Assembly: GCA_022709365.1 (NCBI GenBank)
Contig: JAKLIY010000025.1
Span: 1-61,650 of the forward strand
Source of the DNA: Pseudomonadota bacterium
GTDB lineage: Bacteria > Pseudomonadota > Gammaproteobacteria > Competibacterales > Competibacteraceae
Direction of reading: 5' to 3'
Length of the DNA: 61,650 nt
A program made the position numbers and the translations under genes. Within the stretch, counting starts at the first letter, position 1. Each line of letters begins with the position of its first letter. This document shows, one piece after another, positions 50,139 to 61,503 of the stretch. Under the pieces are notes generated by a model. That model saw only the letters and a program-made list of their open reading frames with translations, was not told the origin of the DNA and made no database searches.

Positions 50139-51299
50139 TCACCCGGCAAGGTCGGAAAAAGAGGGAGGGGCCATGGCGAGATCGTGGTGAAACATCCGCA
50201 GATCAGCGGCGTCCGGCAGACGTTTGTGCTGGCCAACGAAGGTGCGGATGCGCTGCAACACTGCATCGGTTTGGCGAGGGTTCAGGACAATACCCAGATC
50301 GCGGTAGAATGTGCGCACCGCCTGAGCGCCGGAATGCTTGCCAAGCACCAGTCGATGGCTGCGGCCCAGCACCGCCGGGTCGACGCCCTGATAATTGAGC
50401 GGATGTTTGAGCAGGCCATCGACATGAATGCCGGCCTCATGGGTGAAAACGCCCTCGCCGACCAAACTTTTCTGCCAGGACAACGGGCGGTTGGCGGCGG
50501 CGGCGACCCGTTGCGACAGCGCCGGGAAGCGCGACAGGTCGATGTTCATCTGGAAGCCGTACAGTTGCCGCAGCCCCATCACCACTTCTTCCAGCGCGGC
50601 ATTGCCGGCCCGCTCGCCCAAACCGTTGACCGTGGTATTGGCATGGGTCGCGCCGCCCAACGCCGCGGCCAGGGTGTTAGCGGTCGCCAGTCCCAGGTCA
50701 TCGTGGGCGTGCATTTCCAGTTCAATATCCAGCGCCGCACGCAGGCGTTGGAAGACCGCCAGCACGCCAAACGGCTCCATAATCCCCAGCGTGTCAGCGA
50801 AGCGGAACCGCCGCGCTCCGGCATGTTGAGCGGTTTCGGCGGCTTGTAGCAGAAAGTCGCCATCCGCCCGCGAGGCATCCTCACCGCCGACAATGACTTC
50901 CAGTCCCAAGTCCCGCGCCTGAGGGACGCAGCGGCGAATCGCCTCCAATGCCTGTTCGCGGGTCCAGCCCAGTTTGTGGCGCAGTTGCTGATCGGACAGC
51001 GGCACGGACAGGTCCACGCCCCACACCCCCAGATCGCGGCACCACCGTAAATCGGTCTCCCGCATCCGGCTCCACACCAACAACCGGGCGTTCAGTCCCG
51101 AAGTTGCCAAGTCGCAGATGCTGTCCTGTTCCTCGGCGCCCATCGCTGGAATGCCGATTTCCAGTTCCGGTACGCCCAGCGCGACCAGTTCGCTGGCAAT
51201 AGCGCGCTTCTCGGCTTGGGTAAAAGCGACGCCCGCAGACTGTTCGCCATCACGTAAGGTGGTGTCATCGATCACCAGGGTGCGGGGAACGGGGGTCAT
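50139..51299 (-). CDS. nifV: homocitrate synthase NifV
   Basis: Condenses acetyl-CoA with 2-oxoglutarate to homocitrate, the organic ligand of FeMo-co; 386 residues from ATG 51299. The [16 protein letters not shown] active-site opening, [16 protein letters not shown] and [13 protein letters not shown] are present. NifV rather than isopropylmalate synthase follows from size and the sigma-54 promoter in front. Confidence 0.95.
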   Translation of the reverse strand: MTPVPRTLVIDDTTLRDGEQSAGVAFTQAEKRAIASELVALGVPELEIGIPAMGAEEQDSICDLATSGLNARLLVWSRMRETDLRWCRDLGVWGVDLSVPLSDQQLRHKLGWTREQALEAIRRCVPQARDLGLEVIVGGEDASRADGDFLLQAAETAQHAGARRFRFADTLGIMEPFGVLAVFQRLRAALDIELEMHAHDDLGLATANTLAAALGGATHANTTVNGLGERAGNAALEEVVMGLRQLYGFQMNIDLSRFPALSQRVAAAANRPLSWQKSLVGEGVFTHEAGIHVDGLLKHPLNYQGVDPAVLGRSHRLVLGKHSGAQAVRTFYRDLGIVLNPRQTDAVLQRIRTFVGQHKRLPDAADLRMFHHDLAMAPPSFSDLAG

Positions 51300-51335
51300 G
51301 GCAGCAGCCTCATGCGATAGAGTCACCAAGACCCC

Positions 51336-51352
51336 AGCAAAGCTTGTGCCAA
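51336..51352 (-). promoter_or_regulatory. sigma-54 promoter of nifVWZ
   Basis: On the minus strand TTGGCACAAGCTTTGCT matches the -24/-12 consensus, including both invariant GG and GC. It lies 37 bp before the nifV ATG. Confidence 0.85.
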
Positions 51353-51434
51353 ATAAAAAATTAATTTAAAAACAAATTATTAAAGGGATAGCATAACGAT
51401 GACGCGGGATTTCACACAACGCAAGCTCGGCATT

Positions 51435-51450
51435 TGTCAGGAAGCGGACA
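51435..51450 (-). promoter_or_regulatory. NifA upstream activator site of nifVWZ
   Basis: TGT-N10-ACA, which is symmetric in form and so reads on both strands (plus strand TGTCAGGAAGCGGACA). It is about 85 bp upstream of the nifV -24 element and just past the stop of the preceding gene. Confidence 0.7.
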
Positions 51451-51471
51451 AGGCCGTCCAGCTCCTGGTTT

Positions 51472-52242
51472 TCATTCGTCATACTTCTTGCCCAAGACGA
51501 TGTCGAGATACAGTAACCAGTAGCGGGATAGCTCGTTCATACACTCGATGCGTGCGGCGAGCAGGGCAAGTTCGACTTTGTATCGCTCAGTTTCGAGCAA
51601 TGATTCCGAGAGCCGGGCGTCGAATCGGCTCAGTTGTTGGCTGAAATTGGCGGCGATCAACGCGATCCGGGTCGTCAGCAAGCGCACCCGCAAATACGAC
51701 AAATCGCCTGAGGCGTTGGTATGCCGCTTATAGTGAAGATCATAGGATTGCGGCGGCACATCTTTTCTGCCCAGCAGATAGGCTTCCAGCCCTTCCACTC
51801 GCGCCAGCATCATATTGAGATGGTTCTGGGTGGACGTGCGATGCGCCAACGGCTCCAGCAGGGTGATTTTCTCGGCCAGCGCCCGTCGCCGATCATGAAC
51901 GCGCGCCCGAATCCGGTCCATTTCACAATCGATCTCGGTCAGGTGCTGGGTCAGCGTCTGGATCTCTCCATCGATCTCGTCGAGGAATTCGTGAATCTGC
52001 CGGGACATAATGCGCTCCAGAGCCAGACTGACAAACCGCTCCCAAACTGTATCCGCACGGACGCGCAGCCCTTCAAAACGCTGGCGCACCGTGCTGAATC
52101 GGGTAGCGATGTCCTGCCCACCTCGCTCGTGTTCAGCCTGGTCCTGGGCGCTCCAGATCTGAGCTAATTGCGCCTCTTCCTTCAGCACATACGACATTCC
52201 AACCATTGCGCCGTCGTCGGTCTCGGCGATTGGGGTCTCCAC
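51472..52242 (-). CDS. uncharacterised coiled-coil protein
   Basis: I do not recognise a family. From GTG 52242 (GGAG nine to ten bases upstream) it has 256 residues; an in-frame TTG at 52305 overlapping the previous stop is the alternative start. It is almost wholly helical and charged, with long heptad-like stretches (IHEFLDEIDGEIQTLTQHL and SQQLSRFDARLSESLLET) and no signal or membrane segment. It lies directly upstream of nifV on the same strand but is separated from it by nifV's own promoter. Confidence 0.7.
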   Translation of the reverse strand: METPIAETDDGAMVGMSYVLKEEAQLAQIWSAQDQAEHERGGQDIATRFSTVRQRFEGLRVRADTVWERFVSLALERIMSRQIHEFLDEIDGEIQTLTQHLTEIDCEMDRIRARVHDRRRALAEKITLLEPLAHRTSTQNHLNMMLARVEGLEAYLLGRKDVPPQSYDLHYKRHTNASGDLSYLRVRLLTTRIALIAANFSQQLSRFDARLSESLLETERYKVELALLAARIECMNELSRYWLLYLDIVLGKKYDE

Positions 52243-52301
52243 GCAGCTTATTCTCCAAGGTCGGCAAACCGCATTGCTCAGCGCACGGTGGGCGGAAACA
52301 T

Positions 52302-52502
52302 TCAATCCAGATAGGTCCAGCCGTCGGGATTGTCGTGGTTCAGTTCATGCACGTCGTACACGCATAAATCCTCTTCGGGCAGGCCGGGAAACAGTTGTTG
52401 CGCCTGGGCTTCAGCCTGTAGCTCGTTGTCGGCGTGAATGACCGCAACGTTGAGCAGCTTGTCGGAACTGGGGTCTTCTACGATGATGAGATAGGGCTTC
52501 AT
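52302..52502 (-). CDS. small acidic protein of unknown function
   Basis: 66 residues from ATG 52502, with AAGGAG 8 nt upstream. It opens MKPYLIIVEDPSSDKLLNV and is rich in Asp, Glu and Asn, ending DGWTYLD. No family recognised. It precedes the coiled-coil gene by 59 bp and may form an operon with it. Confidence 0.65.
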   Translation of the reverse strand: MKPYLIIVEDPSSDKLLNVAVIHADNELQAEAQAQQLFPGLPEEDLCVYDVHELNHDNPDGWTYLD

Positions 52503-52577
52503 GGCAAGCACTCCTTCGGTTTGCTTCGGACGATGGATCACTGCTAACTATACATCACGCTGAGACTCACGACGGAC

Positions 52578-53141
52578 TCAGGAATAACGATGAATCCGGA
52601 AGTGATCAGCCTCGCGGATAATATCGCCGACATGCAAATGGAACGCCCCAGCCCGTCGCTCGGCGAAGTACTGGCGCAAGGTCTCGTGAACCACGGTGAA
52701 AGCGATCTGCTCCCAGGGAATCTCTTCCTCGGCAAACAGGCCCACTTCCAAACTCTCCTCGCCGGGACTGGCCTGCCCGTCTTTGAGTTGGCCGCGAAAC
52801 ATTAAATAGACCTGACTGACGTGGAGTAGCGAATACAGGCCATACAACTGGAGATTCTCGACCACTGCGTTCGCTTCTTCCAGCGCCTCGCGCGCTGCCG
52901 CCGTCACCGCCGATTCGCTGTTTTCCATGAACCCCGCCGGCAAAGTCCACAGACCGTAGCGCGGCTCAATAGCGCGCCGACACAGCAAAATTCGTCCCTC
53001 CCATTCAGGAATGCACCCGGCAACGATCTTCGGATTCTGGTAATGAACGGTATCGCAAGACACGCAGACATGTCGGGGCAAATGATCGCCCGTGGGGATG
53101 CGCAGGATGACGGGAGCGCCGCACTGGCTGCAAAATTTCAT
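52578..53141 (-). CDS. NUDIX hydrolase with N-terminal zinc ribbon
   Basis: 187 residues from ATG 53141. A four-Cys zinc ribbon (CSQCG and CVSCD) precedes the catalytic domain, as in NudC-like and related enzymes that hydrolyse nucleotide pyrophosphates. The Nudix box runs from AGFMENSES to REALEEANA; the usual Gly near its end is Asn. Substrate unknown. Confidence 0.87.
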   Translation of the reverse strand: MKFCSQCGAPVILRIPTGDHLPRHVCVSCDTVHYQNPKIVAGCIPEWEGRILLCRRAIEPRYGLWTLPAGFMENSESAVTAAAREALEEANAVVENLQLYGLYSLLHVSQVYLMFRGQLKDGQASPGEESLEVGLFAEEEIPWEQIAFTVVHETLRQYFAERRAGAFHLHVGDIIREADHFRIHRYS

Positions 53142-53287
53142 AGGGCAGGTTCCTGGGAGTCGTGTTCCAAGCGGACAAGGTTCGCGTGAGACTTTGCAGG
53201 AAATCGCCTGACCGCGCAAATAGCCTTTTTATAATCCAACCCTTGCCAACCGGGTTTTCTTTGGGTAATCTTCCGCCCCTATCGCTT

Positions 53288-53364
53288 AGGCGCGTAGCTC
53301 AGTTGGTTAGAGCACCACCTTGACATGGTGGGGGTCGTTGGTTCGAGTCCAATCGCGCCTACCA
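53288..53364 (+). tRNA. tRNA-Val (anticodon GAC)
   Basis: The acceptor AGGCGCG pairs with CGCGCCT, the anticodon is GAC within stem CCACC/GGTGG, and CCA is encoded. It lies upstream of thrS. Confidence 0.96.
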
Positions 53365-53396
53365 ATATTATAGGTTGCAGAGCAGAATAGTTTGCC

Positions 53397-53444
53397 AAAG
53401 GGCGCGTCTTCCTTCCAAAAGAAGGGCATCAAGGTGCGCCCTTT
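53397..53444 (+). promoter_or_regulatory. structured thrS leader (stem-loop)
   Basis: AAAGGGCGC (53397-53405) pairs with GCGCCCTTT (53436-53444), enclosing an inner CCTTC-CAAAA-GAAGG hairpin. It lies 45 bp before the thrS start. In E. coli, ThrRS represses its own translation through tRNA-like leader hairpins; whether this one does so is inference. It may instead end the tRNA-Val transcript, but no T-run follows. Confidence 0.45.
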
Positions 53445-53489
53445 ACTATTTCCCCGGAAAACCGTCCTTAGATCAAGAGAATTGCCGCG

Positions 53490-55406
53490 ATGCCGATTAT
53501 CACCCTTCCCGATGGACATCAACGGGTCTTCGACCATCCCGTGAGCATCCGGGACATCGCCGCCGCGATTGGCCCCGGCTTGGCCAAGGCCGCTCTGGCC
53601 GGCAAGGTTGATGGTCGGCTGGTCGATGTCTCGCACGTTCTGCATCAGGACGCGAATCTGGCGATCATCACTGATCGCGACCCGGAAGGACTGGACATCA
53701 TCCGCCATTCCAGCGCTCATTTATTAGCCCACGCCGTCAAGCAGCTTTATCCGGCCGCACAGGTCACCATCGGCCCGGTCATCGAAAACGGCTTCTATTA
53801 CGACTTCGCCTTTGGGCGCACTTTCACCCCCGACGACCTGGAGCGGATTCAGGCGCGGATGGAGGAACTGGCGGTGCGGGATATTCCGGTCAGCCGGTCG
53901 GTGATGCCGCGTGATGAAGCCGTGGCGTTTTTTCGCCAGATGGGCGAGGAGTACAAGGCGCAGATCATCGCTGACATTCCGTCTGACCAAGCGATTTCGC
54001 TCTACCGGCAGGATGATTTCATCGATCTCTGTCGTGGCCCGCACGTTCCTGCGACTGGCAAGCTGAAAGCTTTCAAGTTGATGAAGGTGGCCGGCGCCTA
54101 CTGGCGCGGCGATTCCCGCAACGAGATGTTGCAACGCATCTACGGCACCGCCTGGACCGATCAGAAAGCGTTGAAAGCCTATTTACACCGGTTGGAAGAG
54201 GCCGAGAAGCGTGACCATCGCAAAGTTGGCAAGGCGCTCGATCTGTTCCACGTTCAGGAAGAAGCGCCCGGCATGGCGTTCTGGCACGACCGGGGCTGGC
54301 GCATTTATGTCGAGGTGCAGAACTACATCCGCCAGAGGCTGCGCGGGCATGGTTATCAGGAAGTCCATACCCCGCAGATCATCGACCGCAGTCTGTGGGA
54401 ACGCTCCGGGCATTGGGAGAAATTCCGCGCCGACATGTTCACCACCGCCTCGGAAAACCGCGACTATGCGGTGAAACCGATGAACTGTCCCGGCCATATC
54501 CAGATTTTCAACCAAGGGCTGAAGAGTTACCGCGACCTGCCGTTGCGGATTGCTGAATTCGGCTCCTGTCACCGCAATGAACCCTCCGGCACCCTGCACG
54601 GGCTGATGCGGGTGCGCAACTTCGTGCAGGACGATGCGCACATCTTTTGCACGGAGGAGCAGATTCAGCCGGAAGTCACCGCGTTCATGGACCTGCTGTT
54701 CCGGGTCTACGCTGACTTTGGTTTCAACGAGGTACAATTAGCCTTGGCGACCCGTCCTGAAAAGCGGGTCGGCAGCGATGACGTCTGGGACAAAGCGGAA
54801 CAGGCTTTGGAACTGGCGCTGAACCGCACCGGTCAGCCGTGGACCCTCAAGCCCGGCGAAGGCGCGTTTTATGGTCCCAAAATCGAATTCGTCCTGCGCG
54901 ATTGCCTGGATAGGCTCTGGCAGTGCGGCACCATTCAGGTCGATTTCTCCATGCCGGGTCGGCTGGACGCCCACTACATCGCTGAAGACGGCAGCAAACG
55001 GGTTCCCGTGATGCTGCATCGCGCCATTCTCGGCTCACTGGAGCGGTTTATCGGCATATTGATTGAACAATACGCCGGGGCGTTACCTGCCTGGCTGGCC
55101 CCGGTGCAGGCGGTGGTGCTGAATATCACGGATCATCAGGCCGACTATGCCAATCAGGTCGAAAAAGTCCTGATGCAACAAGGTTTCCGCGCCCTGTCTG
55201 ACTTGAGAAACGAAAAAATCGGCTTTAAAATTCGCGAGCATACCTTGCAGCGCATTCCCTATCTGCTGGTCGTCGGCGACCGGGAGATGGAAACGGAAAC
55301 TCTCGCCGTGCGCACCCGCACCGGTCAAGACTTGGGCAGCATGAATCTGCCCGCTTTCGTCGAACGGCTGCAAGCTGACATCGCCCGACGTGGGCGAACC
55401 GAATAA
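53490..55406 (+). CDS. thrS: threonyl-tRNA synthetase
   Basis: A class II synthetase of 638 residues. It has the N-terminal TGS domain (1-65), the editing domain with [11 protein letters not shown] and CRGPHV, motif 2 [17 protein letters not shown], and a C-terminal anticodon-binding domain. It leads the conserved thrS-infC-rpmI-rplT-pheS-pheT-ihfA cluster. Confidence 0.98.
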   Translation: MPIITLPDGHQRVFDHPVSIRDIAAAIGPGLAKAALAGKVDGRLVDVSHVLHQDANLAIITDRDPEGLDIIRHSSAHLLAHAVKQLYPAAQVTIGPVIENGFYYDFAFGRTFTPDDLERIQARMEELAVRDIPVSRSVMPRDEAVAFFRQMGEEYKAQIIADIPSDQAISLYRQDDFIDLCRGPHVPATGKLKAFKLMKVAGAYWRGDSRNEMLQRIYGTAWTDQKALKAYLHRLEEAEKRDHRKVGKALDLFHVQEEAPGMAFWHDRGWRIYVEVQNYIRQRLRGHGYQEVHTPQIIDRSLWERSGHWEKFRADMFTTASENRDYAVKPMNCPGHIQIFNQGLKSYRDLPLRIAEFGSCHRNEPSGTLHGLMRVRNFVQDDAHIFCTEEQIQPEVTAFMDLLFRVYADFGFNEVQLALATRPEKRVGSDDVWDKAEQALELALNRTGQPWTLKPGEGAFYGPKIEFVLRDCLDRLWQCGTIQVDFSMPGRLDAHYIAEDGSKRVPVMLHRAILGSLERFIGILIEQYAGALPAWLAPVQAVVLNITDHQADYANQVEKVLMQQGFRALSDLRNEKIGFKIREHTLQRIPYLLVVGDREMETETLAVRTRTGQDLGSMNLPAFVERLQADIARRGRTE

Positions 55407-55424
55407 CCACTGGAGGAATGTAAC

Positions 55425-55946
55425 ATCGCAGCGAATAACGAACTCCGGCTCAACGAAGAGATCACCGGGCGCGAAGTGCGCCTGCTCGATCAGGACGGCG
55501 AGCAGGCGGGGGTCGTCCCCCTGGTGCAAGCCAGGCGGATGGCCGAGGAAGCTGAACTGGATTTGGTGGAAATCTCCCCGAACGCCAAGCCGCCGGTCTG
55601 CCGCATCATGGACTACGGTAAATACCGGTTCGAGCTGGCCAAGAAGCAAGGTGAAGCCCGGAAGAAGCAAAAGCAGATCCAGGTGAAGGAAATCAAGTTT
55701 CGTCCAGGTACGGACGAAGGAGACTATCAGGTCAAACTACGCAACCTGATCCGTTTCCTGAGCGAAGGCGACAAAGCCAAAATCACGCTACGGTTTCGGG
55801 GTCGTGAAATGGCGCACCAGGATATTGGTGTCAGCCTTCTCAAGCGCGTCGAAGACGATCTCACCCCCTACGGTGTGGTGGAGCAACGGCCCAGAATGGA
55901 AGGGCGGCAGATGGTCATGACCATCGCGCCGATCAAGAAGAAGTAA
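55425..55946 (+). CDS. infC: translation initiation factor IF-3, with ATC start
   Basis: 173 residues. The homologous frame runs back through [18 protein letters not shown], and the only plausible start is ATC at 55425-55427, 8 nt after GGAGG; a GTG at 55476 would delete a conserved segment. Non-ATG infC starts are known and allow IF-3 to repress itself by rejecting such codons. The motifs [20 protein letters not shown] and the [14 protein letters not shown] stretch confirm identity. An ATGTAA minimal reading frame sits in the ribosome-binding region at 55418-55423. Confidence 0.94.
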   Translation: MAANNELRLNEEITGREVRLLDQDGEQAGVVPLVQARRMAEEAELDLVEISPNAKPPVCRIMDYGKYRFELAKKQGEARKKQKQIQVKEIKFRPGTDEGDYQVKLRNLIRFLSEGDKAKITLRFRGREMAHQDIGVSLLKRVEDDLTPYGVVEQRPRMEGRQMVMTIAPIKKK

Positions 55947-56036
55947 TTCTCCCGGCCAGACTCTGACTTTTTCCAGCTACCGGCGCAGGTCGGGGCCGAT
56001 CGTTGAATTTACCTTTGAAAATTGCGGAGTTATGTA

Positions 56037-56234
56037 ATGCCCAAAATGAAAAGCAATCGCGGCGCAGCCAAGCGCTTCAGCCGTACCGGGTCCGGCAAGT
56101 TCAGGTGTTCTCACTCGCATCTCCGGCACATCCTGACCAAGAAGAGTTCCAAGCGGAAACGCCAACTGCGCGGCACGACCATCGTTGCCGCAGTGGATAC
56201 CCCGGCCGTGCGCCGGATGTTGCCCTACGCTTGA
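56037..56234 (+). CDS. rpmI: 50S ribosomal protein L35
   Basis: 65 residues, strongly basic, with [14 protein letters not shown] and [12 protein letters not shown]. It starts at ATG 56037. The preceding GGAG is followed by ATGTAATG, so a start-stop pair overlaps the true start codon. Confidence 0.97.
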   Translation: MPKMKSNRGAAKRFSRTGSGKFRCSHSHLRHILTKKSSKRKRQLRGTTIVAAVDTPAVRRMLPYA

Positions 56235-56260
56235 TATTCCTGGATCGGAGAACCTAAGTC

Positions 56261-57717
<1,457 letters not shown>

Positions 57718-57728
57718 GGCTTATCATC

Positions 57729-60107
57729 ATGAAAGTCAGCGAACAATGGCTGCGGGAATGGGTCGATCCCCCGCTCTCCAGTAACGAACTGGCCGCGCAA
57801 CTGACCATGGCCGGTCTGGAAGTGGATCGCGTTGAACCTGCTGCGCCGCCCTTTGAAAAAGTCGTTGTCGGCCGGGTTATAGCTTTAATGCAGCATCCCG
57901 ACGCCGACCGGCTGCGGGTGGCGACGGTGGACATCGGCCAGGCCGAACCGTTGCAAATTGTCTGCGGCGCACCCAATGTCGCGGTGGGCATGTGCGCCCC
58001 GACGGCGCTGATCGGCGCGGCATTGCCGAACGGACTGGACATCAAGAAATCCAAACTGCGTGGCGTCGAATCGCAGGGCATGTTGTGTTCGGCCAAGGAA
58101 CTGGGCCTGGCGGAAAGCTCCGACGGGTTGTTGCCGTTGCCCGCGAACAGCCGACCCGGTCAGAATGTGCGCGAGCTGCTGGCGCTGGACGATTCGATCA
58201 TCGAGATCGAATTGACGCCTAATCGCGGCGACTGCCTGGGCATGGAAGGCATCGCCCGCGAAGTAGCGGCGCTCAATCGTTGTGAATTCCGGTCACTGCC
58301 TGCCGATGAAGTTCCGGCAACGCTGAACGACGTTTTTCCGGTGACGTTGCTTGATCCCGCTGACGGCCCGCGCTATGTGGGCCGGGTCATTCGCGGAGTC
58401 AATCCCGCTGCTGAGACCCCGTTATGGATGAAAGAGCGGCTGCGCCGGGCCGGCGTCCGCAGCCTGGGGCCGCTGGTGGACGTGACCAATTATGTGATGC
58501 TGGAACTCGGCCAGCCGTTGCACGCCTTCGATCTGGGGCGATTGACGGGCGGCATTGAAGTGCGCCGCGCCCGGCCCGGCGACCGGCTGGAATTGCTCAA
58601 CGGCGTGGTCATCGAGCCGGATACGGAAACTTTGCTGATTGCCGATCATCACGGCCCCCTGGCGTTGGCCGGGATCATGGGCGGCGAGATCAGTTCCTGC
58701 ACCGACGCCACTCGCGACGTGTTCCTGGAAAGCGCCTTTTTCACCCCGGCCAGCATTGCAGGCCGCGCCCGCCGCTATGGCTTGCAGACCGATTCCTCAT
58801 ATCGTTTCGAGCGTGGCGTGGACCCGCAATTGCAACGCCGCGCTGCCGAACGCGCCACCCAATTGCTGATTGACATGGCCGGAGGCCAGCCGGGGCCGAT
58901 CATTGAGGCGGTGTCGCCCGAACACTTGCCAGCGGAACCAGCGATTCGCCTGCGCCCGGATCGACTCAACAAGCTGCTCGGCATGGCGGTCCCGGTCGCC
59001 CAGGTCGAGGATATCCTGCGACGGTTGGGCATGGCGGTGTCGATTGAGGTCGATCATTGGCTGGTCGTTCCGTCCAGCAGCCGCTTCGATATTGCTCTGG
59101 AAGTGGACTTGATTGAAGAGATCATTCGTGTCTACGGTTACGACCGGGCACCGGGCAACCGGCCGCTGACCCGGCTGGAGATGCCGCTGCAACCGGAAGG
59201 ACAGATTCGATTAGCGCGGCTCCGGGAAACCCTGGTGCAACGTGGTTTTCAGGAAGCGATCACCTATAGTTTTGTTGATCCGGATTTTCAGCAATGGCTG
59301 GATCCGGAACGGGAACCGCTGGCCTTGGCGAATCCGATTTCCGCCGATCTGGCGGTGATGCGCACCAGTCTGTGGCCGGGTCTGCTCAAGGCGCTGATCC
59401 ATAATCAGAAGCGGCAACAGACGCGGGTGCGGCTGTTTGAACACGGTCTCAACTTCATCCCGGAAGGCGGCGCCTTGCGTCAGGAGTCGTATATCGGCGG
59501 CGTGATCGCTGGATCGGCATTGCCGGAACAATGGAGCGTTCCAGTGCGCCCGGCGGATTTTTTCGATCTCAAAGCCGATGTCGAGGCGTTATTGGCCCTG
59601 ACTGGCGAACCAGAGGCGTTTGCCTTCGTGGCCGTCGTACATCCCGCGTTGCATCCCGGCCAGAGCGCTCGCATTGAGCGGGCCGGTTCGCCGGTCGGTT
59701 GGCTGGGGACGCTGCATCCCCGGATCGCACGGGAGCTGGATGTGGAAGGCGACGCCTGTGTATTTGAATTGCGGCTGGCGGGCGTGCAGCCGGCGCGGCG
59801 GCCGACGTTCGGGGAATTGTCCCGGTTCCCGGCCAGTCGCCGTGATTTGGCGATTGTGGTCGATGAGCGCGTGACCGCCCAGGCTGTGCAGGACGTGATT
59901 CGTCAACGAGGCGGCGATTTGCTGCGCGAAGTGTGGCTGTTTGATGTCTATCGGGGCAAGGGCATCGCCGAAGGACGGAAAAGTTTGGCTTTTGGGTTGA
60001 ATTTACAGGATTTTTCGCGCAATCTTACCGATCATGTAGTTGAGGATGCCGTGTCCGGCATTTTAGCGGGACTGGCGGAACAGTTTGGCGCAACGCTTAG
60101 GATTTAG
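57729..60107 (+). CDS. pheT: phenylalanyl-tRNA synthetase beta subunit
   Basis: 792 residues, the full bacterial length. It has the N-terminal tRNA-binding OB domain (VVGRVIALMQHPDADRLRV), the B3/B4 editing domain, the B5 domain, and the C-terminal ferredoxin-fold anticodon-binding domain (FGELSRFPASRRDLAIVVD). It forms the alpha2-beta2 enzyme with PheS. Confidence 0.98.
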   Translation: MKVSEQWLREWVDPPLSSNELAAQLTMAGLEVDRVEPAAPPFEKVVVGRVIALMQHPDADRLRVATVDIGQAEPLQIVCGAPNVAVGMCAPTALIGAALPNGLDIKKSKLRGVESQGMLCSAKELGLAESSDGLLPLPANSRPGQNVRELLALDDSIIEIELTPNRGDCLGMEGIAREVAALNRCEFRSLPADEVPATLNDVFPVTLLDPADGPRYVGRVIRGVNPAAETPLWMKERLRRAGVRSLGPLVDVTNYVMLELGQPLHAFDLGRLTGGIEVRRARPGDRLELLNGVVIEPDTETLLIADHHGPLALAGIMGGEISSCTDATRDVFLESAFFTPASIAGRARRYGLQTDSSYRFERGVDPQLQRRAAERATQLLIDMAGGQPGPIIEAVSPEHLPAEPAIRLRPDRLNKLLGMAVPVAQVEDILRRLGMAVSIEVDHWLVVPSSSRFDIALEVDLIEEIIRVYGYDRAPGNRPLTRLEMPLQPEGQIRLARLRETLVQRGFQEAITYSFVDPDFQQWLDPEREPLALANPISADLAVMRTSLWPGLLKALIHNQKRQQTRVRLFEHGLNFIPEGGALRQESYIGGVIAGSALPEQWSVPVRPADFFDLKADVEALLALTGEPEAFAFVAVVHPALHPGQSARIERAGSPVGWLGTLHPRIARELDVEGDACVFELRLAGVQPARRPTFGELSRFPASRRDLAIVVDERVTAQAVQDVIRQRGGDLLREVWLFDVYRGKGIAEGRKSLAFGLNLQDFSRNLTDHVVEDAVSGILAGLAEQFGATLRI

Positions 60108-60110
60108 AGC

Positions 60111-60407
60111 ATGGCACTGACAAAAGCCGATATGGCGGAACGGTTGTTCGAAGAACTGGGCATCAACAAGCGCGAAGCCAAGGAATTGGTGGAAATCTTC
60201 TTCGAGGAGATTCGCGGCGCCCTGGAGCGGGGGTATCAGGTAAAACTGTCCGGGTTTGGTAATTTTGACCTGCGTGACAAGAACCAGCGGCCAGGTCGCA
60301 ATCCCAAAACCGGGGAGGAAATCCCCATCACCGCACGGCGGGTAGTGACCTTTCGGCCAGGGCAGAAACTCAAGGCCCGGGTGGATCGGTTCAAGGGCGA
60401 TGCGTAG
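60111..60407 (+). CDS. ihfA: integration host factor alpha subunit
   Basis: A DNA-bending protein of 98 residues, opening [17 protein letters not shown], with the arm signature [20 protein letters not shown]. It lies 3 bp after pheT, the conserved site of ihfA. IHF commonly assists sigma-54/NifA promoters such as those upstream in this window. Confidence 0.97.
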   Translation: MALTKADMAERLFEELGINKREAKELVEIFFEEIRGALERGYQVKLSGFGNFDLRDKNQRPGRNPKTGEEIPITARRVVTFRPGQKLKARVDRFKGDA

Positions 60408-60491
60408 TTCACGAAGGCTTGGCAAGCCGCTTGGATTGCATTAACATTCATCTTTTCCCCGACAGCGGGTGGTCTCCCCCGCTGTCAACCA

Positions 60492-60569
<78 letters not shown>

Positions 60570-60576
60570 TGAAAAC

Positions 60577-60619
60577 AAGCACTTAGTCAGAATTTAAACC
60601 TAGGCTAAGTGCTTTTTTA
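60577..60619 (+). terminator. intrinsic terminator after tRNA-Pro
   Basis: AAGCACTTAG and CTAAGTGCTT form a perfect 10-bp stem around an 18-nt loop, followed by a T-rich run. Confidence 0.8.
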
Positions 60620-60676
60620 TTTTAATACGGAAAATGTGCCCCACAATTTTCAAAGCTAGGGGGCTTGGGGGGCTTA

Positions 60677-61503
60677 GGTTCTGTTGACATTTCATCGAGT
60701 CCAAATGAGGAAAGCAACGAAGTGTAGGAAGGCCATGAAGTGGTTGGCGGTTTTCTCAAAACGCGAAAAGATGCGGCGATAGTGCTTGATCTTGTTGAAA
60801 AAGCATTCAACGAGATGACGTTCCTTATAAAGATGCCGGTCGTAGGTCCGTGGATTCAAGCGGTTGGAACGGGGCGGAATGACCACTTGCATGCCGCGCT
60901 TCTCCACGACCTTCACGAACGCATCAGAATCGTAACCCTGATCGCCGATGACGGCTTCGGCCGGGAATTCCCCGATCAGCCGTTCCGCCTGCCCGATATC
61001 GGACGCTGGCCCGCCGGTGAGGATGAAGGCCAGGGGATTGCCCAAGGCTTCCGTCACGGCATGAATCTTAGTGCCAAAGCCGCCCCGCGAACGGCCCAAG
61101 GCTTCCGCCTCGGCGGAACTCTGCTCCGCCCCCGCCGCGCAGGGGTGGGCACGGACTACCGTACTGTCGATCAGCAGATGTTGCAGGTCGGGTTCCCGCG
61201 TGACGTGGGCCTGCAACTCGGCCCAGACGCCGCATCGTTGCCACCGGGCAAAGCGCTTGAAAACGCTGTTCCACGCTCCCCGCGTCGCGGGCAACAACCG
61301 CCACTGACCACCGCTGCGCAGCACCCACAACACCGCCTCCAGAAAAGCTCGGCAGGCCAGGGGGGTTCCCACATAAACAGGGGAATGGCTCAGCAGAAAC
61401 GGCAAAATCACCGCCCATGGTTCGTCGGTCAGGAAGGTTCGGTCCATGTCGTTCCGCAAAAATTTTAACCTTCCGATCTGTACTGCGAAATGTCAATAGA
61501 ACC
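60677..61503. mobile_element. complete IS5-family insertion sequence, about 827 bp
   Basis: The terminal inverted repeats begin GGTTCTGTTGACATTTC on the left and, in reverse complement, GGTTCTATTGACATTTC on the right, with one mismatch. TA flanks both ends (60675-60676 and 61504-61505), consistent with a 2-bp target duplication. It contains one intact transposase gene. The flanking sequence does not reveal an interrupted gene. Confidence 0.88.
60692..61447 (-). CDS. IS5-family DDE transposase
   Basis: 251 residues from ATG 61447. The N-terminal DUF4096-like domain (LTDEPWAVILPFLL and GGQWRLLPATRGAW) precedes the DDE catalytic core: LLIDSTVVRAH, IGDQGYDSDAF and VECFFNKIKHYRRIFSRFEK. It is a single uninterrupted frame, whereas many relatives (IS427 group) split it into two frameshifted frames. 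Confidence 0.92.
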   Translation of the reverse strand: MDRTFLTDEPWAVILPFLLSHSPVYVGTPLACRAFLEAVLWVLRSGGQWRLLPATRGAWNSVFKRFARWQRCGVWAELQAHVTREPDLQHLLIDSTVVRAHPCAAGAEQSSAEAEALGRSRGGFGTKIHAVTEALGNPLAFILTGGPASDIGQAERLIGEFPAEAVIGDQGYDSDAFVKVVEKRGMQVVIPPRSNRLNPRTYDRHLYKERHLVECFFNKIKHYRRIFSRFEKTANHFMAFLHFVAFLIWTR

